Assembly (NCBI GenBank): GCA_963728125.1
Contig: CAVSIZ010000019.1
Span: 434,001-498,000 of the forward strand
Origin: CAWDCV01 sp963728125
GTDB taxonomy: Bacteria > Actinomycetota > Actinomycetes > CAWDCV01
DNA length: 64,000 nucleotides
Direction: 5' to 3'
Part shown: in pieces, positions 1 through 8,248 of the stretch
Layout of the letters: every line of letters starts with the position of its first letter
Position numbering within the stretch: position 1 is the first letter of the stretch
Translations under genes and position numbers: made by a program
The notes under the pieces: model-generated
What the model was told of the DNA's origin: nothing
The model's database searches: none
Seen by the model: only the letters and a program-made list of their open reading frames with translations

Positions 1-742
1 CCTGCCAGGGGTCACCGGTGCCCTGGTCCGGATACGCCGCCGTACTCGTGGCAGCGTCCTCTGCGCCTGTGTCGTACGTCGTGGTCGTCTCGTCGTACAC
101 GGGGGTTGCGGCGACGTCGCCTGCGGCGTACGTGCCGGTCGTGGCGTAGGCGCTGCCAGTCCCCGTACCGAGGTCAGATCCGACCGTGGTGGCACCGGTG
201 TAACCGGTGCTCGCGTAGTCACCGGTCAGTGTCGAGGACGGGTAGGTCCGGTACTGACCGGCGCGCGACGAGGACGAATCGCCCGAGGTAGCACCCTTGA
301 CCACACGACCCACGACGAAGCCGGCAGCGAGGCAGCTGAGTAGGAACACCCCTGGACGCTGGCGGGCGAAGCTGCGGACATCGTCGAGGATGTCTGCCGG
401 CTCGCGACTCTCCAGCCAGCCGGCCAGGCGTTCGGTCTGCTCCGACGCCTGTCGAACCAGCTCACCCGTCGGACCGCTGGGGGCGCCGCCGCCCTCCTGC
501 ATGGTCCGCAGGTCGCTGGCGACCGAGCGCAGCTGACCGGCAGCGCGATCCTTCTGTCCGGAGGCCTGCGTGCTCACCGTGCTGCGCGCATCGGTCAGCA
601 GGTTGCGGCCCTGCTCCTTGGCCTCCTGGGCCACGCCTTTGGCTTGTTCGGTCGCCGTGGAAGCGACATCACTTGCATGTTGCTTGGTGCTCGACGCCAC
701 CTCGCTGCCGCGGTCGGTGAGGCCGGTGTCCGACTGTGTCAT
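1..742 (-). CDS. Hypothetical membrane-anchored protein (3' end cut by window edge)
   Basis: The frame is open from an ATG at 742, behind the Shine-Dalgarno-like AGGAGATCGAGGAAG, to the window edge, giving at least 247 residues. The N-terminal third is hydrophilic and Ala/Gln/Lys-rich (residues 1-60, LEA-like, probably helical). Around residues 125-145 there is a single hydrophobic stretch (GVFLLSCLAAGFVVGRVV) with glycine spacing. The C-terminal part is low-complexity Thr/Tyr/Ser/Gly. This resembles small actinobacterial envelope or stress proteins without known function; I do not recognise a named family. It lies upstream of, and on the same strand as, nothing else in the window. Confidence 0.7.
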   Translation of the reverse strand, partial: MTQSDTGLTDRGSEVASSTKQHASDVASTATEQAKGVAQEAKEQGRNLLTDARSTVSTQASGQKDRAAGQLRSVASDLRTMQEGGGAPSGPTGELVRQASEQTERLAGWLESREPADILDDVRSFARQRPGVFLLSCLAAGFVVGRVVKGATSGDSSSSRAGQYRTYPSSTLTGDYASTGYTGATTVGSDLGTGTGSAYATTGTYAAGDVAATPVYDETTTTYDTGAEDAATSTAAYPDQGTGDPWQ

Positions 743-789
743 GACTTCCTCGATCTCCTGTCTGAGGTATGGATTCGGGTACGGAACGT

Positions 790-1209
790 TCAGGGGCCGG
801 ACGAGATGGCCTCGACAAGTTCGCCAACGCTTTCTTCCGGCAGGTTCTTGGCAACGTCCCCCTGACTGACGATGCCGACCAGGCTGTGGCCGTCGATTAC
901 GGGTAGCCGTCGGACCTTGTGGTGCGCCATGGTGCGGAGGATCTCCTCCACGGGATCGTCTGCGCCGATGGTGACCGGCTTGCCCTGACCGAGTTCGCCG
1001 GCGCGCATCTCAGAGGGATCATTCCCTTCTGCGACGCATCGAACCACGATGTCGCGGTCGGTAATCATTCCTTTGAGGCGATCATCGTCGCCGCAGATCG
1101 GCATCGAGCCGATGTCAAGATCACGCATCTTGCGAGCTGCGGCGACCAGGGTCTCGTTCTCCCCGATGCACTCTGCTCCGCTCGTCATGATCTCTCGCGC
1201 GGTGGCCAT
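790..1209 (-). CDS. CBS-domain pair protein (139 aa)
   Basis: The protein is essentially two tandem CBS domains (about residues 7-60 and 72-126), each with the usual G-[MI]-[IV]-[TS]-x-[RG]-D pattern (GMITDRD near residue 47, GIVSQGD near 113). Such stand-alone CBS proteins bind adenine nucleotides and act as energy or redox sensors; the partner here is unknown. The frame stays open to 1266, but the ATG at 1209 follows a clear GGGAAGGGG ribosome site and begins at the conserved MATAREIM start, so I place the start there. It is 47 nt upstream of the membrane protein gene on the same strand. Confidence 0.85.
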   Translation of the reverse strand: MATAREIMTSGAECIGENETLVAAARKMRDLDIGSMPICGDDDRLKGMITDRDIVVRCVAEGNDPSEMRAGELGQGKPVTIGADDPVEEILRTMAHHKVRRLPVIDGHSLVGIVSQGDVAKNLPEESVGELVEAISSGP

Positions 1210-1348
1210 CCCCGTTCCCCTTCCCGAGACCGTTATGGATCTGTTGGCGTGGATTCCCCGGGGCAACGCAGTCCTAACACCTGAGAGGCGTAGGTTTCCG
1301 AAAGAAAGGGTCCGGGTATCCCGCGGCTCGACGAATCAGGAGGGGTTC

Positions 1349-1615
1349 ATGACCATCGAAGGCATCATCGGGGCCATCATCATTGGCCTGATCATCGGCG
1401 CGCTGGGACGCCTTATCGTCCCGGGCAAGCAGAACATCCCGATCTGGCTCACAATCCTGGTTGGCATCGTGGCGGCGCTCATCGGCTCGTTCATTGTCGG
1501 GCCGCTTCGTGACACCGACGGCATCGACTGGGTGGAGCTCCTCGTGCAGGTATTGCTGGCCGCGGTCGGCGTCTATGCGGTGGCAGCGCTGCGCGGGCGG
1601 AACCGTTCGCTCTAG
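1349..1615 (+). CDS. GlsB/YeaQ/YmgE-family small membrane protein (88 aa)
   Basis: This 88-residue protein has three hydrophobic segments (about residues 4-24, 30-52 and 61-80) and the glycine-rich GxxxGxLGR signature near residues 13-22 that marks the transglycosylase-associated/GlsB family, which is found in envelope stress responses. The ATG at 1349 follows AGGAGGGG closely. The frame extends upstream without a ribosome site, so the longer form was rejected. The gene is divergent from the CBS gene and convergent with the acyltransferase, with a terminator hairpin between. Confidence 0.85.
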   Translation: MTIEGIIGAIIIGLIIGALGRLIVPGKQNIPIWLTILVGIVAALIGSFIVGPLRDTDGIDWVELLVQVLLAAVGVYAVAALRGRNRSL

Positions 1616-1631
1616 CTTCTTCGCGCGGCAA

Positions 1632-1662
1632 CGGGCCGGGTACCCAAGCGGTGCCCGGCCCG
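1632..1662. terminator. Bidirectional terminator hairpin between convergent genes
   Basis: A 13-bp GC-rich inverted repeat (1632-1644 and 1650-1662, one mismatch, 5-nt loop) lies between the stop of the GlsB-like gene at 1615 and the stop of the acyltransferase at 1687. There is no T tract, which is common for actinobacterial terminators. It could serve both genes. Confidence 0.6.
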
Positions 1663-1686
1663 CGTGCTGCCTAAGCCGCGTTGGAG

Positions 1687-2457
1687 CTAGGCAGGCAGAT
1701 CCGGGTCGCGGCGCTCGGCTCGAGCCTGCTGCTCCTGCGCATCAAGGTCGGCAGCTTGTTCCGGGGTCGGCGCCGTGCCACCAAGCCGAGCAGGCAGCCA
1801 CCACATGTCGGTCGCGTCGCGCGGCCGATCTCCGTACTCCTCCTGCGCCTGATGGAGCAGCTTCTCCATGCGCTCGTACAACACCTGCGTCACCTCGTCG
1901 ACGGTGTTGCGAGAAGTTGGCAGCGGCTCGCCCACATACACAGAGATCGGCACAGCGGGACGGATCATCCGGCGCGGGCGGTCCTTGGTCCAGACCCGCT
2001 GCGAGCCCCAGATGATGGTGGGCAGCAGGGGCACCCGGGCGGCGGTGGCCATCCTCACGGCGCCCGACTTGAACTCCTTCAGCTCGAAGGAGCGGCTGAT
2101 CGTCGCCTCGGGGAAGACGCCGACGATCTCTCCGGCGCGCAGCGCCTGCAACGCCGCGCGGTACGACGCCGCTCCCGCGGCGCGGTCGACGGGGATGTGG
2201 TGCATACCGCGCATCAACGGCCCGGAAACGGGGTGGGTGAACACGTCCTGTTTGGCCATGAAGCGAACCAACCGCCCTGCGGGGAGCGCGGCGAACCCGG
2301 CGTAGGTGAAGTCCATGTAGCCGATGTGATTGATGGCCATGACTGCGCCGCCGGTGCGCGGTACGTTCTCCGCACCTTCCACCCGAAAGCGCAGGCCCTG
2401 AACACGAAACAGCAGGCGAGCCGCGGCAATCACTGACGGATAGACACGGTCGGCCAC
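1687..2457 (-). CDS. PlsC-like 1-acyl-glycerol-3-phosphate acyltransferase (256 aa)
   Basis: Predicted membrane-associated lysophospholipid acyltransferase. The catalytic HX4D motif is visible as NHIGYMD (His44, Asp49), followed by a second block around residues 82-92 (MRGMHHIPVDR) and the substrate-binding motif FPEAT at 115-119, a variant of FPEGT. The C-terminal 40 residues are charged and probably disordered. Family members acylate lysophosphatidic acid or related acceptors in phospholipid and lipid-storage synthesis; the exact acceptor cannot be read from sequence. It ends next to the shared terminator and starts 28 nt from the stop of the SARP regulator, so the two could be one transcript. 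Confidence 0.85.
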   Translation of the reverse strand: MADRVYPSVIAAARLLFRVQGLRFRVEGAENVPRTGGAVMAINHIGYMDFTYAGFAALPAGRLVRFMAKQDVFTHPVSGPLMRGMHHIPVDRAAGAASYRAALQALRAGEIVGVFPEATISRSFELKEFKSGAVRMATAARVPLLPTIIWGSQRVWTKDRPRRMIRPAVPISVYVGEPLPTSRNTVDEVTQVLYERMEKLLHQAQEEYGDRPRDATDMWWLPARLGGTAPTPEQAADLDAQEQQARAERRDPDLPA

Positions 2458-2484
2458 CGCCGCAACCTACCGTGCAGGCGTCGT

Positions 2485-5475
2485 CTAGACGGGCGCCAGG
2501 GCGCGGTCGATCGCGTTCAGCGCCGCGGCGATCGCCTCGTCTCCGCTCATCGCCGAGCCGAGCGTCCGCGCAGCGCCTGCTGCACCCGGACCGAGACGGT
2601 CCTCAGCGGCGGCAACCGCATGCTGCACGTGCTCGGTCTCGCCGCGACCTGTCGGCGGCAGGTTCGCCGTGACCACGCCGTACAGCGTCATGGCATCCGC
2701 GTCCACTCCGACCCGGACCAGCAGCGGCACCAGCCCGCGCAGGACGACCCAGACCAGGGCGCGACTACCGCTGTTCCTGAGCCGTTCGAGTGCGTCCCTC
2801 GTGGCCGTGAGCGCGGTGGTCGTGTCGCCGATGCGGCCGCGCAGGGCCACCGCACGTACGAGCGCGGATGCCTCGGTGAGCGGGTTGTCGACGGCGGCCG
2901 CAACCTCACGGGCCTGGTCCCACAGCGCGATGGCGGCTTCTGGATCGGCTGCGGCACGCGCTCGTCCAGAGGTGTACAGGGCCCACGCCAGGCGGCTGGG
3001 GACGCCGTGGTCCCCGGCCAGCGCAAGGGCCTCGTCGGCGGTTGCCGCTGCAGCTTCTGGCCGCCCGGCGTCGGTGTGCGTGAGCGCAGTCGCGCCCAGC
3101 GCGTCGATGATGGCGCCGGGCAGGTCGTGCCGGCTCGCGAGGGCACGCTGCTCGTCGAATACGGCGACCGCATCGTCGAACCGTCCCTCGAACAGTGCGA
3201 CGTTGCCGAGGGCGTGCAAGGCCAGATTGCGATGCGGATCATCCGGGCCGGTCGCAGCGTTCAGTGCACGCGTCGCCCGCTCGACGGCGCCGGCGAGGTC
3301 GCCGCGCAACCAAGCAGCGTTTGCGGCGGAGCCAAGGACCGCCGGCAGCAGCGGGTGATCAGCGGAATCCGGGAGTGATGCGGCGACGTCAGCCCACAGC
3401 AGCATCTCGTGCCGCATCTGATGCTGCGCGAAATCGTGCAGCGCCGCCGACAGCCGCAGCGCTGTCTCCGCGCCGATCGAAGCGCCGCGATCGCGTGCCC
3501 AGACGTGCGCGGCCCGCAGGTCGTCGACGTCGGACGCCAACCGTCGCATCCACGCGCCCTCGGCCGGGCTCTCGATGCCGGAAGCTGCGACCTGAGCGAT
3601 GTCGGCCAAGTGCAGGGCATGAGCCTGCGCCCAGCGCGGCTGCTCGCCACGCTCGACGAGTCGTTCCTCGGCGAAGTCACGCAGCGTCTCCAGGATGCGA
3701 TGCCGTGCGTCGCCGTCCAGCGGCATGTCCGTGTCGCCACCGATGTGCCCACTGGACACGACCATGGACTTCTCGACCAGCTCCGCGAGCAATCGGCCAA
3801 TCTGACGCGCGGGGACGGCACGATCACCGCAGACAACCTCGGCGCGCTCCAGCGAGAATCCACCGACGAAGATCGACAACCGCTCGAACAGCCGCCGCTC
3901 CGGCTCGTCCAGCAGGCGATACGACCAGTCGACCACTGCCCGCAGGCTGCGGTGCCGCTCGTCGGCGGTGCGGCGGCCACGGTCAAGGAGGTCGAGCAGG
4001 CCGCCGGATGCGCGGTCACTCACGACCTCGATGCCCAGCGTCGACGCCCGGGCAGCGGCCAGCTCGAGCGCGAGCGGGAGCCCGTCGAGCCGCGTACACA
4101 GTGCGGCTACCTGATTCAGATCGGACTCGGGAGTCGCCGCCGACGGGCTGGCGCTCGACAGCCGGTCGAGGAACAGACGTACAGCTGGGGCGTCCAGGTC
4201 GGGCGTCGACGCCAGTGGCTGGAGGGCGACCACCTGCTCGCCATCGATTCCCAGTCGTTCGCGGCTGGTGGCGACCACGGCGATGTCGGGGCAGGCGGCG
4301 ATCAGGGTCTCGACCAAGTGCGCTGTGGCGTCGAGGACGTGCTCGCAGTTGTCGAAGACGACGAGCGCGCGCCGGTCGTACAGCGCGGTGATCAGGCCGT
4401 CCTCGACGGGTCCACGGCCGAGATCCTGGATACCGAGGGCGTCCGCCACGGCGTACGCCACCGCGCCTTCGTCGCGGACAGCAGCAAGCCCCACCCACTC
4501 GACGCCGCCCGCGAACGTCCTGCCGTGCCGGCGCGCCACCTCGGTCGCGAGTCGTGTCTTCCCGGCGCCTCCCGGGCCGAGCAGAGTGACGATCCGGGCG
4601 CCGGTCAGCCCGGCGGCGACGGTCGCGAGCTCCTCGTCCCGTCCGACGAAGGAGGTACGCGGGGACGGCATGCGTTCCGGGCGATGCCGGGCTCGATGCA
4701 CGGTCGTGACCGCCGGCGGCGCCGGCGACGGGGTGAGCTCCGCGTCGAGGGCCTGGCGAAGGACCGCCTGCTGTACGGCCCGCATGTCCTGCGACGGCTC
4801 GAGCCCGAGCTCCTCGTCGAGCCGCTCGCGGTAGGCGCGGAACACTGACAACGCCTCGGCATGTCGACCGACGCGGTACAGCGCGCGCATGAGCAGGGTC
4901 GGGGGACGCTCCCGCAGTGGTTGCTCGGCGGCGAGCGCCTCGAGCGCGGCGATCGCCTCCTGAGCTCCCGGGGGTCCGGTGGCGAGGAGCGCGTCGGCGC
5001 GATCCTCGCGGGCGGTGACGCGTAGCTCCTCCAGCCGTACGGCCTCGGGCCGGGCGAAGTCGTCGGCGAACTCGGCGTACGCAGGGCCGTGCCACTGAGC
5101 GAGCGCCTCGTCGAAGAGCCCGACGGAGGGTGCGGGTCCGGGCTCCGCGTGCGCGGCGTCGATCAGCTGCTCGAACCGAACCGCATCGACGGCGGTGCCG
5201 GGGATGCTCAATCGGTAGCCCACCGGACCGGCCTCGATCGGTGCGCCGATGGGCTTCAGCGTCTCGCGCAGTCGGGACACGTGGCTCTGCAGCGAGTTGC
5301 GCGCGGACGTGGGGGATTCCTCGCCCCACAGCGCCGTGACCAGGTCGTCGACGGGGACGACCGCGCCGTGGCTCATGATCAGCCGGGCGAGAAGCGCGCG
5401 CTGCTTGGGGCTGGCGACGTCGATGATCCGGCCCGCGCCGAGGACTTCGAGCGGGCCGAGCACCCGGAACTCCAT
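2485..5475 (-). CDS. SARP/AfsR-type regulator with BTAD and NB-ARC ATPase (996 aa)
   Basis: Large STAND-type transcription regulator. Residues 1-92 form an OmpR-like winged helix (MEFRVLGPLEV start), about 95-245 the bacterial transcriptional activator domain (BTAD), and from about 275 an NB-ARC ATPase with P-loop GPGGAGKT at 300-307 and Walker B ALVVFDNCEH. The C-terminal third is helical and TPR-like. The ATG at 5475 is chosen because the domain begins there; the frame runs open to 5736 but that part has no domain character. AfsR-like proteins activate secondary-metabolite or stress genes upon ATP/ligand binding. No biosynthetic cluster is next to it; the nearest neighbours are the sigma factor pair upstream. 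Confidence 0.88.
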   Translation of the reverse strand: MEFRVLGPLEVLGAGRIIDVASPKQRALLARLIMSHGAVVPVDDLVTALWGEESPTSARNSLQSHVSRLRETLKPIGAPIEAGPVGYRLSIPGTAVDAVRFEQLIDAAHAEPGPAPSVGLFDEALAQWHGPAYAEFADDFARPEAVRLEELRVTAREDRADALLATGPPGAQEAIAALEALAAEQPLRERPPTLLMRALYRVGRHAEALSVFRAYRERLDEELGLEPSQDMRAVQQAVLRQALDAELTPSPAPPAVTTVHRARHRPERMPSPRTSFVGRDEELATVAAGLTGARIVTLLGPGGAGKTRLATEVARRHGRTFAGGVEWVGLAAVRDEGAVAYAVADALGIQDLGRGPVEDGLITALYDRRALVVFDNCEHVLDATAHLVETLIAACPDIAVVATSRERLGIDGEQVVALQPLASTPDLDAPAVRLFLDRLSSASPSAATPESDLNQVAALCTRLDGLPLALELAAARASTLGIEVVSDRASGGLLDLLDRGRRTADERHRSLRAVVDWSYRLLDEPERRLFERLSIFVGGFSLERAEVVCGDRAVPARQIGRLLAELVEKSMVVSSGHIGGDTDMPLDGDARHRILETLRDFAEERLVERGEQPRWAQAHALHLADIAQVAASGIESPAEGAWMRRLASDVDDLRAAHVWARDRGASIGAETALRLSAALHDFAQHQMRHEMLLWADVAASLPDSADHPLLPAVLGSAANAAWLRGDLAGAVERATRALNAATGPDDPHRNLALHALGNVALFEGRFDDAVAVFDEQRALASRHDLPGAIIDALGATALTHTDAGRPEAAAATADEALALAGDHGVPSRLAWALYTSGRARAAADPEAAIALWDQAREVAAAVDNPLTEASALVRAVALRGRIGDTTTALTATRDALERLRNSGSRALVWVVLRGLVPLLVRVGVDADAMTLYGVVTANLPPTGRGETEHVQHAVAAAEDRLGPGAAGAARTLGSAMSGDEAIAAALNAIDRALAPV

Positions 5476-5594
5476 AGGCGCTCGCTCCCCCACCGACCGT
5501 CGGTGGAGGCAGTCTCCCGCCCGGTCTTGGATCAAGGCAAACGCAAGCCCGGGTCCTGGCCGCTGAGCTTGCGGCCGGCCCTCGAAGGGCCGTG

Positions 5595-5819
5595 TCAGGC
5601 GTCGTGATCGGGGTGGAGAACCCCGGCCTCCAGTGGCTCCTGGTGCTGGAGGCCGGGGTCGCCGTGGGCGTGCCGCCGCTGTTCGTCGATGGCCGCCAGC
5701 ACGCTGTCGAGCAGGTCGGCCGGGGGAGTCGCCCACATCGCGTCCTGGACGAGGAGATCGCTCAGATCGACCGACGGTCGCAGCTCGGGCTGGGGGTCTG
5801 GCTCGTCCGGCATTCTCAT
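5595..5819 (-). CDS. Truncated anti-sigma-factor-like protein (74 aa)
   Basis: The start ATG at 5819 has a GAGGAG ribosome site. The N-terminal half (DLLVQDAMWATPPADLLDSV at residues 20-39) resembles the N-terminal region of actinobacterial anti-sigma factors that sit beside ECF sigma genes. Full-length members continue through a transmembrane helix into a large extracytoplasmic domain; here the frame ends after 74 residues with no membrane segment. The gene lies 68 nt downstream of the sigma factor on the same strand, the expected place for its partner. A perfect 13-bp inverted repeat occupies its last codons. It may be a soluble mini anti-sigma or a decayed remnant. Confidence 0.55.
   Translation of the reverse strand: MRMPDEPDPQPELRPSVDLSDLLVQDAMWATPPADLLDSVLAAIDEQRRHAHGDPGLQHQEPLEAGVLHPDHDA
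5621..5658 (-). terminator. Perfect 13-bp inverted repeat inside the 3' end of the anti-sigma-like gene
   Basis: Positions 5621-5633 and 5646-5658 are exact reverse complements separated by a 12-nt loop. The stem is very GC-rich and overlaps the last 20 or so codons of the gene. It is placed where it could end the sigma/anti-sigma transcript before the SARP gene, but there is no T run. Confidence 0.45.
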
Positions 5820-5887
5820 GGGCGCTCCTCGCCGTGTCGTGCGCCGTGCCCCCGTATCAGCTCCTACGTGATAGCACCGAGAATGGT

Positions 5888-6496
5888 TCACGCCGCCATG
5901 TGCTCGAGTCGCTTCGCGAGGTGATGGTGCGCTCGGTGCGATCGTGACTTCACCGTGCCCAGTGGAACGCCGAGCCGGGCTGCAATGTCGCTGTGGGTGC
6001 GGCCCTCGAAGTACGCCTGCCGCAGCACTTCCCGCTCGTCCGGCGGCAGCTCGTCGAGCGCCCGGCGCAGTTCCCACGCCTCCCAGGTGCTCTCGAACGA
6101 CACCGGCAGAACCGATGAGTCGACGTCGTCCTGGTCGCCGGTGGGTCGTACGCGCGACTCGCGGCGCAGGATGTCGATCGCCGTCCGTCGGGCGATCGCG
6201 TACAGCCACGGGCTGATCGGCCGCGTCGGGTCAATCGTCGCCGCCGCCTGCCATGCCTTGACGAAGCTCTCCTGGACGCAGTCACGCGCCCGCTCCGAGT
6301 CACGCAGCACGCTCATGGCGACCGTGTACAGCGGACGCGAGTACCGGGTGTAGAGCTCGGCAACCGCGTCGTGATCACCTGCCGCGAAGCGCGCCACCAG
6401 CGCGCGCTCGTCCGCCGATCGCTGCGGCGCGAGTCGATTCTTGCGATGGCCTCGGCCTACGTCCGTTGTAGTCGAGGCCCCGGTGGTGCGTAGCAC
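5888..6496 (-). CDS. ECF RNA polymerase sigma factor (202 aa)
   Basis: Region 2 lies at about residues 35-105 (ERARDCVQESFVKAW is the helix that contacts core and -10), region 4 at about 145-200 with the helix-turn-helix HSDIAARLGVPLGTVKSR. It has no extra C-terminal domain, so it is a classical ECF sigma, broadly SigK/SigE-like. The start is GTG at 6496 after GGGGAGGA. The basic N-terminal 25 residues are not conserved in the family. The short gene downstream is the likely anti-sigma partner. Three 11-bp repeats upstream may be its control site. Confidence 0.88.
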   Translation of the reverse strand: MLRTTGASTTTDVGRGHRKNRLAPQRSADERALVARFAAGDHDAVAELYTRYSRPLYTVAMSVLRDSERARDCVQESFVKAWQAAATIDPTRPISPWLYAIARRTAIDILRRESRVRPTGDQDDVDSSVLPVSFESTWEAWELRRALDELPPDEREVLRQAYFEGRTHSDIAARLGVPLGTVKSRSHRAHHHLAKRLEHMAA

Positions 6497-6550
6497 GTGT
6501 CCTCCCCGGTCGTGCCAAAGGGCTCCGGGAAGTGAGCTTCATCGCACCCG

Positions 6551-6583
6551 CGTGCAGCACACGTGCAGCTCACGTGCAGCGCT
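6551..6583. repeat. Three tandem 11-bp iterons upstream of the sigma gene
   Basis: CGTGCAGC is repeated three times at 6551, 6562 and 6573, exactly one helical turn apart. It lies 55 nt upstream of the sigma start and between divergently or tandemly read genes. Spacing of 11 bp is typical of operator iterons. No binding protein can be named. Confidence 0.5.
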
Positions 6584-6626
6584 TCACACGACGATCTACA
6601 CGACCGGCGGGCGGGGTAGCGGGGGT

Positions 6627-7196
6627 TTAGCGGGTACGGCGGCGGCGATACGCGGCGACGTTCACCCGGTTGCCGCACGTCTGGGGGTCGCAGTAGCGAC
6701 GATTGCCCGCCTGTGACCGGTCGTAGAACGCGCGCCCGCAGCCTTCGGCGGCACAGACACCAAGTCGGCCGACGCCTCCGCGCGAGACCAGCGATGCCAG
6801 AGCCACGGCGGCATCCGCCATCACTGCGTCGCTGACCGAGGTGTTCCCCGACGTCATCGACAGCTCGGCCTGCCCGTCATCATCGGTGACCAGAACGGGG
6901 CGAGCATCGCTGCGTTCGAGGAACAGCGTGATGAGGCGAGCTGCGTCGTCGAAATCGGGCTGCATAAACAGCCGGCGTAGCTCGCCTCGCATCCAGCGCA
7001 ACGTGGCCAAATCGAGGGCGTCGAGCTCGTCGACGGCGTAGTCGAGGCCATACAGGAGATCCCGCGTGGCGGCCAGCGCCGCCGCGTCGTCACGACCGGA
7101 AGCCTCGAGGTCGTCGCGGTTCGCGAGATCGACAACGAGGTCCAGCAGGGCGTCCGACCGTGGCGTCAGCGTGCCGCTGCCGATGATGCTGATCAC
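6627..7196 (-). CDS. CGNR zinc-finger / ABATE-domain regulator (189 aa)
   Basis: The C-terminal 45 residues contain the CGNR zinc finger: two Cys in CAAEGC, then CDPQTCGNR and an Arg-rich tail, which in this family is thought to bind DNA. The N-terminal 130 residues form the helical ABATE (stress-induced) domain. The frame starts at 7217, but its first codons contain the ribosome site AAGGAGG; the GTG at 7196, 9 nt after it, is therefore the better start. Function of the family is regulatory but mostly untested. The gene stands alone. Confidence 0.82.
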   Translation of the reverse strand: MISIIGSGTLTPRSDALLDLVVDLANRDDLEASGRDDAAALAATRDLLYGLDYAVDELDALDLATLRWMRGELRRLFMQPDFDDAARLITLFLERSDARPVLVTDDDGQAELSMTSGNTSVSDAVMADAAVALASLVSRGGVGRLGVCAAEGCGRAFYDRSQAGNRRYCDPQTCGNRVNVAAYRRRRTR

Positions 7197-7260
7197 CAGG
7201 GGGAACCTCCTTGGCACAGGCTAACCCCTGGCTCCCGACCCGGCGCGAGTCGTTTTCGGA

Positions 7261-7308
7261 GCAGCCGAGCCGACGAGCGAGGAACGAGCGAGAAGGCGAG
7301 CGCGACCA
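7261..7308 (+). repeat. Dispersed 48-nt repeat, intergenic copy
   Basis: 46 of these 48 bases recur on the minus strand at 59512-59559 inside a coding gene. This copy sits in the gap between the ABC permease stop and the CGNR gene start. The sequence contains nested CGAGCGAG units and can partly fold on itself. It is too short for an insertion sequence and carries no gene. Confidence 0.75.
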
Positions 7309-7330
7309 ATGACGTGAACGAGCGAAAGTG

Positions 7331-8248
7331 TTACGCAAGCCGCGGGTCGAGCGCATCCCGCAGCCCGTCACCCGCGAAGACGAATCCGAGCACGGTCAGC
7401 ACCACGGCGAGCGACGGGAACAGCCACAGGTAGTCGTTGGAGCCAACGAAGCTGCGACCGACGGAGATCATGTTTCCCCACTCGGGGACATCTGCCTTGA
7501 CGCCGACCCCGAGGAACGACAAGGACGCTTCCGCGACGACCGCCACGCCGACGCTGAACGTCGCGAAAACGAGCACGGGGGCAAACGAGTTCGGGAGGAC
7601 ATGCCGACTCACCAGTCGCCAGCCGCCGGCGCCCAGTGCTCGCGCCGCCATCACGTAGTCGGACTCGCGCACGGACAGGATCGACGAGCGCTGCAGCCGA
7701 GCGACTGTCGCCCAGGAAAAGATGGCGAGCGACAGCACCACCGGCAGGATGCCCCGGCCGAGAACGAGAATGATGACGATCGCGCCGATGAGCAGTGGGA
7801 AGGCGAAGAACACGTCGGCGATTCGCATGATCGCGGAATCGGTACGGCCGCCGTACCACCCAGACAACGCGCCGAGCGTCACACCGATGATCGTGGCGAT
7901 GATGATCGAAGCGAGTCCGACGATCACCGCGATACGAGAGCCGTAGATCAAGCGCGAGAGCTGATCACGTCCCAGCGGGTCGGTACCCAGCCAGTGTTCC
8001 CTCGAGGGTGGCGCCAGCGTGTTGGCAAGGTCCTGGTCGTACGGGTCGTACGGCGCGAGCAGTGGGGCGAATGCGGCGGTCATCAACAGGACGAAGATCA
8101 TGACGAGACCCAGCACGGCCAGCTTGTTCTCGGCGAAACGACGCCACACCTCACGCCAGGAGCTCGCTGCAGGCGTGACCTCGACCGGTGCACCGGCCTC
8201 AGCGGTCGATTGAGCCGTGACTTCCTCGGTCTTGAAGTCGGTCGTCAT
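7331..8248 (-). CDS. ABC transporter permease, DppC/OppC type (305 aa)
   Basis: Inner-membrane permease of a family-5 (peptide/nickel-type) importer. A hydrophilic N-terminus of about 35 residues precedes the first membrane helix, followed by the N-terminal OppC-like segment and about six transmembrane helices in all. The EAA loop that docks the ATPase is visible (ALGAGGWRLVSRHVLPN). It overlaps the DppB-type gene by 4 nt, so the two are cotranslated. No ATPase gene follows; the next gene downstream is an unrelated zinc-finger protein. Confidence 0.92.
   Translation of the reverse strand: MTTDFKTEEVTAQSTAEAGAPVEVTPAASSWREVWRRFAENKLAVLGLVMIFVLLMTAAFAPLLAPYDPYDQDLANTLAPPSREHWLGTDPLGRDQLSRLIYGSRIAVIVGLASIIIATIIGVTLGALSGWYGGRTDSAIMRIADVFFAFPLLIGAIVIILVLGRGILPVVLSLAIFSWATVARLQRSSILSVRESDYVMAARALGAGGWRLVSRHVLPNSFAPVLVFATFSVGVAVVAEASLSFLGVGVKADVPEWGNMISVGRSFVGSNDYLWLFPSLAVVLTVLGFVFAGDGLRDALDPRLA

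Noticed and set aside
5475..5736. An 87-residue N-terminal extension of the SARP regulator.
   Set aside because: Composition is Arg/Pro/Gly noise, the winged helix starts at the ATG 5475, and the extension would overlap the anti-sigma-like gene.
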